Origin: Anoplolepis gracilipes
Taxonomy: Eukaryota > Arthropoda > Insecta > Hymenoptera > Formicidae
Length of the DNA stretch: 64,000 nucleotides
Assembly (NCBI RefSeq): GCF_047496725.1
Contig: NC_132984.1
Coordinates: 1,995,001-2,059,000 of the forward strand
Direction of reading: 5' to 3'
Each line of letters opens with the position of its first letter. Positions within the stretch are counted from its first letter, which is position 1. The position numbers were made by a program, and so were the translations under genes. The notes under the pieces are model-generated. The model was not told the DNA's origin. It made no database searches and was given only the letters and a program-made list of their open reading frames with translations. Shown here piece after piece: positions 1 to 23,391 of the stretch.

Positions 1-359
1 TACGTATACTATATTCTTAGACAGGAAGATTGTGTCTTGGAGTTTGTTTTCTGATTTTAACTACAATCGCAAGCATCTAAAATCATCAAAATTATATTCA
101 TCCTAATTAACATAGTTGTAAAAATTATTTTTTTTTTTTTTATATATATTTTTTATAATAAGCCATCTATGCGTGCGTTTCGAACAAACAATTGTCGTAA
201 AATACTGTGAGTGCAATACTTTTCATTAATTACGTTATATCGTTCTAATAGCATACGATTAGCATATGATAATTTCAAATATATCCCGCCTCTTTGCTTA
301 CGATTTATCGACCATCGATTATGCAAGAGTGTCTAAAGAGATTTTCATGAAATTACGTC

Positions 360-657
360 GTGTGGCGCTCGTGAACTAAAGATGGAGAAAATTGCCGAGA
401 AATCTTTGTCTCACGCCGTTTACGCGGAATCGACGGTGGATCAACGTCACGTGCAGTCGCGTTTGGGATTAGCCAATGGATACGTGCACGCGACCGAGCA
501 ATCTAGTAAAAGTCTTTCGTTGGAGTGGACGTCATTTGGTTCTCCCGTCATCATTCTCGCCGGGATCTCGTCGCACGCGTTATCGGACGGGAACGTTATG
601 GGATCCTGATAAAGTATACCAACCCCTTTTGCCCGAAGCAAGCAGATTGATCCTGAG
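360..657 (+). other. Candidate non-coding leader exon upstream of the ABCC4-like gene
   Basis: This block is richer in GC than the surrounding AT-rich DNA and ends at a consensus donor (CCTGAG|GTAAGT, GT at 658). A matching acceptor (TATCTTGCAG ending 7130) sits 50 bp before the ATG of exon 1, so this could be a 5' UTR exon with a 6.5 kb intron. It carries a 75-codon ORF (382-609) that stops before the donor and would be an upstream ORF. No reading frame here continues in frame into the ABCC coding region. It may instead belong to another transcript. Confidence 0.35.
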
Positions 658-1682
658 GTAAGTGCCCCAGGAAATTCGGGCGAAATTATAACCACTGACA
701 AGCGTGATTCGGGAAATCCGAATCAAAGTAGTTACATAAAAGCACGTTTTTTCCGGTGACACTTCCTTTTCGCGCGTCTTCTCTCTTAATTTTCAATGGT
801 TTTCATCGATATTAAATTCTTCGATTTTTCCTGCTACTTTCATGTTATATAGATATATTAACGCAATCTATAGTGATTCAATATGCATTATTGATTTATA
901 TTAGTAAAGTTTTTCTTCTAAATGTTTTACGAATATGAGAGAAAATATTTCCAGCAAAACTTTATGTCTTGATCTTGACGTAAACTATATAATTTGTATT
1001 TTAAGAGTCTTAAATATATTTAATTTTTGTGCCTTTGAAGTTTATTAAATTTATTCTCGTCTCAGAGAGCATGGATACCAGATTGGAAGAAAAACTTTCG
1101 AAAATTTACAGGAAAATACGTGTTTGAAAAAGGGAAGATCCTTGAAAGGCAAATTTAATCACTCCAATTCATCTTTTATCCGTAATTTTTTATTGTCGTC
1201 TGTTATGTAAGCCCCATACTTTTACACTCTCATCGATAACTATATCCAATGTGTATGTATATCTCATGTTGTCGGTACATGATTCGGATTCCCAATACTT
1301 TGATGAGTCACTTTGCTTTAACGTTATATCAAATTATAAAATAATACTTGCATTAGCGACGGATGTTTACGCTTGTTTGAGTGGAATAAAATGTCACATA
1401 TGTATGTACATGTCCAAAGAGTATATGTGGAATCTTGGATTCGCCTTTCGTAATTATGTATTCTGTAAGCAATTTTTTTTTTTTTTTATTTTGATATGGA
1501 TAATTCAAGATTTCAGAGATGTTGAGATTTTACTGATGTTTGACTAAACATATGTGATTGACATAACATTTAATGATATCGCGAGAATTCAGAACGCAGT
1601 TTATCATTAGATAAGGCAGACTCCAATAAATCTTATTGTAGAGAATATATATCCATACTCACACACACACACACACATACAT

Positions 1683-1715
<33 letters not shown>

Positions 1716-2228
1716 ACACATTAAATATTTTTAATTAAATGTTAAAATAAATTAATTAAAAAAGAAATTTGCCATCCCTATTTATATACACAGTTTTCGG
1801 GAAATGTCTCTTGCTTTTAATTTTGTATATTATTACAGTAGAAATTTCCTTGATTTAATAAAATATATTTTGTATTTAATAAACAGATTAAAAGATATTT
1901 ATAATCATGATTAGCTTATAAATAATCCAAAATAAAAGAGGCCTCTTGAAAAACGTAAGAATCTTGATAAACCAGATTTGATGAAGACTTAAATAGATAA
2001 GAAAATTTTGATATTGATGACGATAAAACTGAAATTAAAAGGCATTTTACTCCTACTTATTCCTTTCGATTAATTCTTATAGATTATTAAGTATAAGAGC
2101 TATACATTTTACTTATCACTCGCGTAAAAATTCAATTCTGAAATAATAGATAAATTCACATACAAATAATTACTCACACACACATCGCGTTTTAATTATT
2201 CTATATATGTAACAATGTATTACGTAGA

Positions 2229-2230
<2 letters not shown>

Positions 2231-2322
<92 letters not shown>
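2231..2322. repeat. (GA)n microsatellite
   Basis: About 46 uninterrupted AG units. Confidence 0.98.
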
Positions 2323-2325
<3 letters not shown>

Positions 2326-2595
2326 GAGACATAAATGCGATCAATGTTGAGCAAGCGATAAATAATTTGAGAAAAGTAGAAATTGATGAGAGACAATGAA
2401 TATTTCAGCCTATTTGATCGCTCTTGTCCTTGAAAGTTAAAGCTAATACCATTGAATAAAAAGGTGAAACTCCGAAAAAGGACAGCGCGAAAAGAAATTA
2501 CTATTCGTATGGATCATTTTCTTTTATATGTTATATACCTTATTATATTATTTTACTTTATATATTATATATACATATATATGTATTATATATGT

Positions 2596-2966
2596 TATTA
2601 ATATGTAAAAGTGTTTTAAAAAATCTTAAAAAACTTATATACCGTCTTTGAGCATTCTAAACGAAGATAATAAATTTGAAAAATAATTTATTTAAATGTA
2701 CTTCTTTATGATTATTCATTTTCGAGAAATTGATATTATTATTAGAAAAATCAGGGATAAAAATAACTCACCAGTACGGAATAAGTGTTAAAAATTTTAC
2801 AAAATTTTTGAGAATTGTCATTTCTTAAAATACGCTTCTTTCAGAATATATAATTGATTAAATCAAGATCAAACTTTTTTTCTGACGCGACACAAAATGT
2901 ATAAATAAACACATTCAGGAGATGATATAAACTTCAATATCTTATATGTATACATCGAGTTACATT
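2596..2966 (+). repeat. Long inverted repeat, left arm (uninterrupted copy)
   Basis: About 370 bp that reappears as its reverse complement, with scattered differences, at 4734-5284. Matching landmarks include the TTATTAATATGTAA end, TCTGACGCGACACAAAATGT, CAGTACGGAATAAGTGTTAA and CTCGATG/CATCGAG near the inner end. Probably a dispersed repeat family; no coding capacity seen. Confidence 0.85.
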
Positions 2967-4733
2967 AAAATAGAACATATTACGTATAATTATATGAAAT
3001 ATTTGCATTGTGTTTGTTTGAGCTTATATTTAGCTAATAGCCTAACAAATTTTCTTAGTCGAAACACACAGAATTTTATCTTTTGTCTTTTCTTAATTTA
3101 AAAATTTTCTTTTAAAATAAAATTAACGGAAAAGCAACTATATTAAAGAGCTGTCTTAATTTTAATTTTCTTTCTCTTTCTATCTCTCTATTTTTTCCGC
3201 AAATCTTTCTCTCAAAATACATATTGCCGTTTGTCCCTTTCCTGGACCAACTTATAAAAATAAAATTGACATAAAATTGATCGAGCCTTTCATTAAATGA
3301 AAAGTAGTGAAAGGCGTGCCGAATAAATCAATAATGCTATCTTTATCAATGTGATAGAAAATGAAACGTTACGCATTTGAACATGATGTTCAAATAACGT
3401 TATAATTTATATCGACAGTTGTGCGTCAGCAATGAATTAATCTTAATTGACTATTATGTAATAATTTGGGAGGGTATAAATAAGACTAAGGCAGCGAAAA
3501 AAAATATAGCAAAGAATTTCCACCCCATTGGATTAATAATCTCCAATATTTTATTAACGTGTTCTATTCATTTATAATCAAAAATAATATATATAAACGA
3601 TAAAAAAAATAATATAATAAGATACAAAAATATATAGCTAGGTATATAATATAATATTACTTCAAAAAATATCTCTCATGTAGAGAGGAACATCGAGCTA
3701 CTCTATTGCGAAAAAAATATAAATTGAATCAATAAAATAGATATTACAAATAAAAAATATACGTTGATAGATTAAAAATTCCAGTAATTGGAAAAAATTT
3801 CGCCAGGGAATAAATGGAAATTACGCAAAATCGATTAAGAAACGGTCATTTTTTTAGCGCGCAGAAAAAAAGAGAATACAATATACAAATACAACTATCG
3901 TGCAACTTTATTTTCTTATCGCCGGGCGAGTGTCTGGCTAATTGCCGTGTGTTGTATGTTACGACTACGGTTAATTGCTCTGACAATATTCTGATAATGC
4001 TGTCGGTGCAATGCCGACAGACGGATGCGCCAATGGCGACAATATAGAATATTACAGTGACGCGACAAATAGATAAATAAATTACGGGATTAGCATTTTG
4101 AAAAAAAGTTAAAATATTATACAGAGATAGCTTAATTCAATTAAAAAGAGAATCTGCTTGTTACTATATACTTGTTCTGTTATTGTAAGTTATTTAATTC
4201 TATTTGTTCTGTGTAAATAATGTCTTGTGTTTGTGTTATGGTATAGATAAAAATATCTTTTACAAGAAATATATCATGTATCGAGGAACGTGGAAAATAT
4301 TTGTTTCATCTCGTGTAACAGTTTTGTAAAATGACACTTTTTCGTTATACTTGTTGATGGTGTTCACGTTAATTTGGTCAGGTCAGGAAAATTATTTTTC
4401 ATATTACTATATATTTTATAATCATCTCGGATATATAATAAATAATAAAATTATCTAGGAAATCGTGTATTGTGATTCTATTAATTTCTCAACGTGTTGC
4501 TTCAATATGTGAAAATTCTAGGCAAGCATTTCGATTTTGTACGATATTTCTTTAACATCATCTCCGGTTATCGGAATATATTTTCACAGGTGCGTGAACG
4601 TGTTCAAAAAATTACAATGTTTTTACATTGTCTTTAACGCAAGTCACTGTCTATATCGTTGCGCCCTTGTTTATCGCAATTTCGTTATCAAAGTATTAGG
4701 CATTATTTAAGTCTGTTTTGGTAACTCCTTTAC

Positions 4734-5284
4734 AATGTAACTCGATGTATATACAGTCGGACCTCTTATCCTACATTTTCGATCCGGAATCTTCCCCTTA
4801 AACCTCTGATCCTACGACAAAAATTTGAGAGTGGAGATATAATTCCCCTTTCGCGGTCGTAGAATGAGAGGATTTTTTTTCGTAGGATAAGAGGTTTCGT
4901 AGCACAAGAAGGTCATAGGATAAGAGGTCCGACTGTATAAGACATTGAAGTTTATATTATCTCCTGAATGTATCTGTTTATATATTTTGTGTCGCGTCAG
5001 AAAGAAAGTTTGATCAATTATACATATATTCTGAAAGAAGCGTAATTGAAGAAATAACTTCTCAGAAATTTTGTAAAATATTTAACACCTATTCCGTACT
5101 GGTGTGTTGTTTTTGTCCATGATTTTTCTAATAATGACGTTAATTTCTCGAAAATGAATAATCATAAAGAAATATATTTAAATAAATTATTTTTCAAATT
5201 TATTATCTTTATTTAGAGTGCTCAAAGAAGATATATAAGTTTTTTTTTTTTCAGATTTTTTAAAACACTTTTACATATTAATAA
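4734..5284 (-). repeat. Long inverted repeat, right arm (interrupted by a MITE)
   Basis: Reverse complement of 2596-2966, split near its start by a 182-bp TIR element at 4754-4935. Leaving that element out, the arm aligns with the left arm on both sides. Confidence 0.85.
4754..4935. mobile_element. TA-flanked MITE (pogo/Tc1-mariner-like)
   Basis: Terminal inverted repeats CAGTCGGACCTCTTATCCTA and the matching AGGATAAGAGGTCCGACTG, flanked by TA on both sides. The 182-bp interior has no ORF. The uninterrupted arm at 2596-2966 supplies an approximate empty site. The superfamily call rests on the TA duplication and a CAGT-type end. Confidence 0.85.
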
Positions 5285-5760
5285 ACTTATCAAAAATATG
5301 CTGATCTATCTGTACGGTTAGAAAGAAAGAAACAACAGTACGGAATAAGAGTTAAGAAAATAATATGTACAAAGCATACTTTACGGTACAAAATTTTTTT
5401 TAAATATGATTGATTAACGGGAATTAGAGATATCGTAGAACTTGTTTTCCTCACATTTTCTATTTATTAAAACATCAAATCTTATTTATTATATCATATT
5501 TATAACAATGTAATTTTATCTATGATAAACACATTTGTGGAAGCCGTTAAAGATATATAACATCATTCCACTAATTACTTAATATTTGGTAACAAAGTGT
5601 AATGGACTTGTTATCCGTTGAGAGCAGATTAAATTTGCGCTGCGATCTGTTAAATTTCCCTATGGATCTCCATCGTGTGAATTAAATTTTCCATGAATAC
5701 GTATACCTCATATATAGTATCTCAGGTAGCAAATTCGTGTGTATCCAGATAAAGACATAA

Positions 5761-6145
5761 ATAAAGGTGATAAAAATATTTTTCAAATAATACAAGTATC
5801 TAAATATATTTTATTGTATATTAACTTAATGGTATTTTAATTTCACAATTAGTTTAGTTAAAATTTGATAAATTAATAATCACGATTTTTTAAGTTGTCA
5901 AGAATGTTTTGAACGCTAATGCTTTGGAAAAATTGATTACGTGAGAATTTCCACAATAAAATCAAGCGTCATCGAAATTGAAGACTGTAAGAGTAAGTGA
6001 AGGAAAATAAAATATGCTAAAAATAATATATGTAAATTTTCGCGTGACATAATCTCTTTAAGCTTGAAATTAAAATATCGTTAAGTTAATATAAAATATA
6101 TTTAGATACGTGTATTATTTGAAAAATATTTTTATCACCTTTTAT
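5761..6145. mobile_element. MITE-like element with about 80-bp terminal inverted repeats
   Basis: The left end (GGTGATAAAAATATTTTTCA and on) is repeated inverted at the right end (GAAAAATATTTTTATCACC). Pairing runs about 80 bp, through TATCTAAATATATTTTAT and TTAACTTAA. 385 bp in total, no ORF, no clear target duplication. Confidence 0.75.
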
Positions 6146-6598
6146 CATTAAATATAATACATCGATTTTTTTATGTAAACTATTCTATCTTGATGGCTGT
6201 CTTAATTTTATCTTTGAAGATAACTGGTTTATTTGTAAAGAAAACAAGATAAATTCTTTCAGCTCACTTATCGCTTTCTATTAGGAGCATTAAGGCACTA
6301 ATTACAATTATAGCATAAATCTAGCAGTTTTAAAATACTACTCAATTAAAAACAAAACAACTACTCACAGATAATGTATAATTAGCATTAAAGATAATTA
6401 ACACGCTGTTATATGCTGTAACTATATATAATATACAATAATATAAAATTTTTTTCAATAAGTAAAAATCAGCAGTGCATAAGGACATATTGAATTACGA
6501 TAAATTTAATTAGGAATTTAATTATTATACATTACAATTACGATTTGCGAGAGTTAGTTATGAAACATCTCGAAATAAAGTATTAATATAAAGAAAAA

Positions 6599-6648
6599 AA
6601 TTGACATAGTAAGAGGAAAATATTGACATAGTAAGAGGAAAATATTAA
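6599..6648. repeat. Short tandem duplication (about 23 bp)
   Basis: TTGACATAGTAAGAGGAAAA occurs twice in a row, followed by a degenerate third start (ATTAACATGATAA). Confidence 0.75.
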
Positions 6649-7130
6649 CATGATAAAAATCGAAACAAAAAATATATATATATATATATATAAAAGGCAA
6701 ATTATCAGAGGCAAAGGAGCTACAATGTTATCAGCGTTATCAAAAACAGCTGCTTTAGCTTTCATAATGAGATGTAACAGTGCGCAATAATGTGAAATAT
6801 GTCCAGTATTATGAAAATTATATCGAATATGTGGAAAAATATACGTGTCACGTAACTGATAACGAGGTCCGCTGATTACTTGATTGGTTTTACGTGTTAT
6901 GTCGATAAGATATCAAGATCTCTCTATAAAATTTGATCTGTCTCCTGTTTAATGAAAAAAGACAGCACGGAGAGCCCACGTCAAAGATACAATGTGAATA
7001 TTGTTCTCTCGCTGCTTGTCTTCTTTGGTCTTTTTTTTCTTTTTGCGTTCAGCTAAACATCGGATTTTTCTCAACGTGACGTATAAATATACGTTTCTGT
7101 GTCTACATGAGAATCTATTATATCTTGCAG

Positions 7131-7180
7131 AAGAACCTCAAGAGTGAGACGGTGTCATCATCATCATCATCATCATCATC
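7131..7180 (+). other. Probable 5' UTR segment of exon 1 with (ATC)n run
   Basis: It lies between an acceptor-like TATCTTGCAG (ending 7130) and the ATG. It contains a TGA in frame with the ATG (7145-7147) and a run of nine ATC triplets directly before the start codon. Length variation of the triplet run would not alter the protein unless it removed the ATG. Confidence 0.5.
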
Positions 7181-16723
<9,543 letters not shown>

Positions 16724-17138
16724 AACATCTTCAGTCTGATGAATCTTTCTGAGAAAGATTTCGTCTGTTCTTGTAAGAATTATCTTTGAAGAACTCTAGG
16801 GATTTGAATAATTATCTTAAAAAAAAAAGATAAAACTCTAAGAAAAATAGTTAAATAGCTCAGTCCAAAAATTCTTGGAATTTAGAAAGGTATCAGAAAT
16901 CTTGGCACATCGAAAGTTGACAGAAATGTCATAAATGTCAAGATTTTGGTCCCCGCAAGAGTATGAAAGGTTCCAGAGATTGAAAACTTCGAGAATTATA
17001 AAAGTGAGGGAAAAGAGAAATATAAATATACCAAACAATTTAGGTCGATATTTAGAAATAAAAAAAAACTTCCGTATGTTAGGCAAAGATTTAGGCATCA
17101 AATGGATGTGGACGAAACATAGAATGTAAGAGAAAATA

Positions 17139-17169
<31 letters not shown>

Positions 17170-17340
17170 AGAGTGTCAGTAGATATAAACAAAGGTAAAA
17201 GAATGCACACCATAATCTAGAATTCAAGAGGGAGCACTAGAAAAATATTTAAGGAGGGATTCAGATATATAAAGATCCTTGTGGACTCGGGAATGCGCGA
17301 AGGATACAGAAAACCGGCGAGAAACTTTTCATAGGGGATT

Positions 17341-17611
17341 AATAAATCAGTAACAATAAACAATTGTTTTTTACTGTAAGAGACATAGTCTCGTTTAGCT
17401 CATCTTTTTTCGATAATTCTCTCTATCTTTTTCAATGCAACGCGATATATGTGCAGCGAGGAATCAGAAAAACGCTAACATCGACCGCGGAACAACCGCA
17501 GTTACAGTATTATTAAGTCACTTTTGTATCAGTCTGACCCAGGGTCTCCCATCAGGAACGATGAAGCTTTCGACACGTTGGATTCATTGATCTTTTATCG
17601 CTGAAAATAAA
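17341..17611 (+). promoter_or_regulatory. Candidate polyadenylation signals of the ABCC4-like gene
   Basis: AATAAA occurs at 17341-17346, 17355-17360 and 17606-17611, about 620-890 bp after the stop codon. In such AT-rich DNA the hexamer alone is weak evidence, and the real cleavage site is unknown. Confidence 0.3.
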
Positions 17612-19042
17612 CGTTTAGAAAGAAAAAAATATCATTTATTTATATTTTTTAATAAAACTTTCATCTCAGTAAAGTTAGATTAGAAAGATAATAATTTTAA
17701 ATATGTATGAAGAAAATAAGCTAGGAATATAAATCCAAGAAATTCGAAAAAGTTGTGAGATGTAACCATTTCTGATTAATCGATTTAATGACCACAGATT
17801 TGGAGCTATTGCTTTAGAATTTTGTATAAACAATAATTTAGACAATTTAAATTAAAGATTAAGATATTTTCAAGGATACAATTACTCTAAGAGGAATTAT
17901 TCTCAAATAATTAATCCTTCCCTTAACTTACCTTCAAAAACTCCTTAAGCACTTGAACGATTATTGCAGGATCGGTCAGTGAACCAACGAATTAAGACAG
18001 ATCTGTACTTAATGTTAGGAAAAAAAAGATTCTACTAGTTTTTATACTCATATACTTCGATATACACGGTGTCCGGCAGGAAAGAAAAACGAGTGATGAT
18101 TCGTGATTTATTTCCCGCGCGCGGTTAGTCCTCGTTTTTTCCAAATCATCCTGTGTATATCCGCAATCATGCAAGAATTGCGCAATGTTTTTCCTGTTAC
18201 ACTGGTGCTACAAGTATATTAAGGCAGATCGACAAAAGTAGAGTCACTGCTCTATGATTAAAAACGAAGTACTTAAACACGAGCAGTCATTAAAAAAAGC
18301 ACGCACCCCACGTTGTTTTTTTTTTTTTTTTTTTTTGTACTCTGTTATTTTATATAGTAAATTATGTATTGTTATTATTATTAAAATAATAAAGCGCATA
18401 TTGTACTCGAGCTTTATGTAAATAATACAAAGTCAAAAAGCAACGAGAATCAAAGAACTTAATGCCTTTTTCGACGATCGTGTTTTTATACTAATCAATT
18501 TTCCACCGTGATTAGAAAGCGAGATATTAACACACAATCGCGACTGCGTTACGAAAGTAATTATGGAACCCTTTTTTTTTAATCCTCCTATTATTGATAC
18601 TTTTAAACGTCAATAAGTATCTATTTTAAATATGATCTATCTTTTTTAAATATAGTTATATACTGTATTTCAATATCTTGAATTATGTATAATACTTATT
18701 ACATAAATATTTAAATGATTATGAAAATGTTCAAATTAGCGTTACTTGAAGCTACTATTTTGTTAGAGGTATTGATAGTAGATTGAAGGATTAAAGGGGG
18801 GGGGGGAGGGATTACGCATGTTTTTCACGAGTTTACTTCTTGTAAAAAACTACATCATGCATTAAGGTGCGTATTGTAATCGACGTGATCAATATTTATT
18901 ATATATGTAGATAGATGCATTGTACTATTTTTTCAAGATGAAAACGCGAATTATGATATCTTACATACAAGTGCCTACTATGTAATCATTGTAAATGAAA
19001 TATAAATACAAATGTTATATTTATATAATTAATGCTATTATT

Positions 19043-19047
<5 letters not shown>

Positions 19048-19090
<43 letters not shown>
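19048..19090. repeat. (AT)n microsatellite
   Basis: About 21 AT units between the two genes. Confidence 0.95.
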
Positions 19091-19098
<8 letters not shown>

Positions 19099-22000
19099 AA
19101 ATATATGATTTTATAATTATATAATTTCCTTTTCTTTAAAATACAATGTTATCTTTTAACTGGACTGAATAGATTTAAAAATTCTTTACTGGATCTTACG
19201 AGAAAATGCGTTTATTAAAAAGATAATTAAATAAAAGTAAATAATAAATTAGAATCAACATCTCAAAAATCCAAATCAAAGAATTAATTTAAAAAAAAAG
19301 GAAAAAATATTCAAGAATATTTTTGATTAGAGAGGTTGGTAAGTACAGGTAACTCTGAAGATGTTTGAGATGTTTTATTATTTATCAAAATACATGAATC
19401 CATTTATTTAAAAAGATGGTCGAATGACTGAACGAGAATAAAACGAAAGGATCAATAAATAAGATTACATGAGAATTAATTACTTATTGAAAAACGCTAT
19501 AATTATTTTCGATAATTAGAATTAATCAACGAAATTGCGAGAGGCTACGCATTGACACTAAATCTAAGTGAAAAATAAAATAAGTATAATAAAATGTAAA
19601 TTACAATTATATTTAAAAAAAATTGCGTTTATAGGATCTGATCATTTCCTACATAGGACCTAGATATACACGGCATATACAAAGAATTATCCTCGTGTCA
19701 CAAAACATATGCTATAAACAGTTAGAACATCTTACACGTGTAAACGGCTTTTATTACTCGCGCCGTCAAACAATCGGCCAGTCGTAATCAGACGCACGCT
19801 AGATAAACATTTATCTAGAATTATACACGTACGATCCCAACTTGTCTGTCTCTTATTGATTAAACTATCTATAGTTAAAAAAAAAAGGAGAGAGAGAACG
19901 CGAATCGCGCTACTTCTAAGAAATTCTAGAGAGACTTTATTGTCAAAATACAAAGATTAGTTAATTAAATAAGTAAATCATTCGCTAATCCGTCTTATCG
20001 ATAGCGACGAACAATGCAACGATAAGAGCAATAAGAAAAATTAAAAAAAAAAAAAAAGACAAACGGTTCATTTGTGAAAGGGACATGTCTGCTTTTGTTT
20101 CAGTTTTTTGAACTATATAAAACTCTTATTAAAAATTAATAAATTTTATATATATTTTATTAATCTCATTTCATTCTTCATGCTTATACATATTAGATGA
20201 CACATTTAATGTAAAAAAACTAAGGTAAGAAAATATTTAGGCTACTTTTTTTTAAATGTTGATAAAGTTTTATGATAAACGTGAATCTTTAATTATATGT
20301 ATGTATATCAGCAATTTTTGCAAAAATGAGGCTCTGTCCTTTTTGATGATTTAACTTTTGAAAACGACGTTTTCAAAAATTGCTGTTCTTTCTGGAATAA
20401 TGAATTTCTCTCGCTTGGCATTCTCTAAATACGCGAGAAATACACCTCTAGTTTCGGAAAAACAATTCGGAGTCCCTCTACGAAACGCACCGTTCAAATA
20501 GTAAGTTCTACATCTATATACTCTGCTTACTCGGCTCGCGATTATCCTTTGCAAGGGGGTCCTTGCTGGCATCCTCGACGAGGCGAGTACACTAGTGTGT
20601 CGTAATACTGACAGTAAAGAGAATAATTGCTATCAACGTTAAAAATTAACCCTTGCCCCTACTGTCTCCCCCTCTCCTCCTCACTGCCTCCTCTGCTTCT
20701 CGCCTAAGTTATAATTATGAATCACGGTTACGATTATAATTAACACTTATCTTCTATTTTATTTTTATTGTTTTTGCGATGGTTTTGTCATTCTTCCTAG
20801 TATACAACCTACGCAAACATTCCGGATTTCCGGATTTCGTGCGCTGGGCCTCGATTCAATTCCCTGGAATAGGATTGACAATCGCTGATAAAAATCGGCT
20901 CTCATAAAAAATGCGATAAATAATAGAATCGTTCCCCGATATAAAGTAACGATTTTTACGTATCATTCGTAAATAAATTCAGTAACAAAGTATTTGCAAT
21001 AAATATAATTATATAATTGCTATTTTTAGATAAAACAAAAACTATTCTAAATTTAATTTATTGAATTCTATATATATATATATATATACTCAGATGAAAG
21101 GTTCAGGAAAACGCGAAGGAAAAATGTGAGAAAAATAAATCCTTTCTAGAAAATTCAGAAAACCGTGAATGTTACTCCCCGTCTTATTTCGGGGAGATGA
21201 ATGTGATAACGATTAGCAAGCAACGATTACTGACACCGATTGTGCGCTCAGGGATGTCCAGGAATATCCGGTATGGAATACACCTTGTACGTCTACATAT
21301 GTATATATGTATACACATATATGTATATATATATATATAAAACAGTATAAAACGCTTATTTATTAACGTCCCGAGGCAGTTGACGTATATTATATTAAAC
21401 GATAAAGCGAAATTATGCCGTTATCGTTCGCGATAAACTAGCTTTTAGAGAAAATATCGCGCAAATGTGACGCATCGGAATGCAATTCCGCGCGATTGTA
21501 TAAACCCTTTAACCAGTATTCGAATACAATTTTAAAACTAAATTTGCGCGATAAAATATATAAATAAATATAACATATAAATTTACATCTCTCTTATATA
21601 TTTAGATAAATTAATTCTCAGATTTTTTGCCGCGCGTATCACCAGCGCGCACATATTTTAAGTACCTAAAAACAAATATTTTTTTTTTCCCCCTTAAATC
21701 TCCCTTGAAACAGGAATTTAAAACCTTATTCACTAGTTAAAGGGTCGATTGATTAAAATGTACACACATTTGTACATATAAATAAAATGCTAGCTAAATA
21801 AATATAGATTTCCAATATATACAAAGAAAAGTGACGATAAGCACAATGGAAAAAAGAAATGATAAAATACCAGTAATAACGGAACGCTGGTAATAAAATT
21901 CTCATCACGCGCGCGAGAAGGAAGACTGCGCACTTCCATCTTTTCGTCCATCATACATTTGGAATGTTAAAAGAATCGAATCGAATCGATTCGTCGATTG

Positions 22001-23385
22001 TATAAAGCAAATTCGCTTTTTCGGAAATAAAAAGAATGACCGAATTTTTAAATCATTTATATATAAATCTTTGATAAAGAGAACATAGCAATGTTATCCA
22101 AAAAACAATGTAAAATTAAAGGAACAAAGAAATTAAAATTGCAAAAATCTACTTATTTTAATGGTTCCATTGCTTTATCCGATTATTCTTTATATTCGTT
22201 GTCATAATTGTAATCAATAAATGAGTCTGCCATAAAACAGTTAAACGAAAACAAGGAAACAAAGACAATTTGACGATTTGATGATATTTCTTTTAACATT
22301 ATTTCACATTTAATGCTATCTAATATAGATCGTATTTTTGAGATATTGATTTCTAATGTAAATTTTTTATTACCGTAAAACAATTTTATGCGGTTATCAT
22401 AGTTATTTTGTTTCTTTTTTGGTACCTTTAAAATTTGTTCCCAATACAGAGCTTCAATAAATTGGCAGAAGTAATATTCTTATCTTAAAATACAAATGAC
22501 ATTAATTAAATTCACTTTTAATGATCAGCAGGACATTCGCTAAAGAATCCTTTATCTCATTTGCTTCTATTGCTATCGGAATGTTTTTACAATTTTCACA
22601 CTACATTAAGAATTCAGTAGTCGTCTGAGAATAAAAAATATGCAGGAGTCACTCTACGTTTTTAATGTTTCCGTCGTAATTTGTAAACTTATCGCGAATG
22701 CAAATTCACGCTTCGCGCCGTTGATTTACACTGTGCGTCGATGTAAGTAGTCGAGAACAGTTGCAGCACCTCGTCAAGATACATAAATACCTATTTAAGC
22801 ATTTTTCTTTATTACATAACTGCATTTCGTGCCTACCAACAACAAGGTATTTTAAAAGGAATCGGACAAATTTCTCACGTGGAACATGAAACAAACTAAT
22901 GGGATAAAGAATTGCGTAACAAAATATCCAGAGATTCTAACGAGATTTTTCCATCTTAAAATTGATTTTCTCCTTAACAAAAGATTATAAAATCTAAGTG
23001 TTGAAGAGACGTAAAATTTTTACCTATAAAACTCAGAAGGATCAAAGTTCTAAAAATTTATGTAAGAAAATTTCTGCTTGATTCGTTTTTTATGATGCGT
23101 GCAGCTGCTTACTTTTATGCGGCAACGTAGTGACATAAGATCGAATTTGCTTTCCAATCACACGATACGGTTACGACAAGAAACGCAGTTGTAACATGAT
23201 AATATAAAGCTACAAATATGACTTTTTTGTCATGTTTCTCGTGCGGTCCGAGTCGCGAAAATAAAAAAAAATAAAAGATTATAATTTTATTCTCACTCAA
23301 TTTAATCATTTTAATCTCACAGATTCGAGTTTCGTTAAACACCGAATGACGCTTTGGGCCATTCTCGCATACTTGCCGCATGTAA

Positions 23386-23391
23386 TTTATT
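23386..23391 (-). promoter_or_regulatory. Candidate polyadenylation signal of the Ig-TIR receptor gene
   Basis: AATAAA on the minus strand, about 415 bases past the TAG, and the first such hexamer I find downstream. Short motif in AT-rich DNA. Confidence 0.3.

Larger units (their letters stand above)
16724..23385. other. Region between the convergent genes (3' UTRs plus intergenic)
   Basis: AT-rich, with a short GA run near 17150, poly-T near 18317, a G run near 18797 and an (AT)n tract near 19050-19090. No protein family, RNA gene or transposon protein was recognised. A 73-codon minus-strand frame at 20351-20572 shows no known motif. Confidence 0.6.

Noticed and set aside
20351..20572. 73-codon minus-strand frame between the two genes
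   Set aside because: No known motif and no start context or splice partner; could be part of a 3' UTR.
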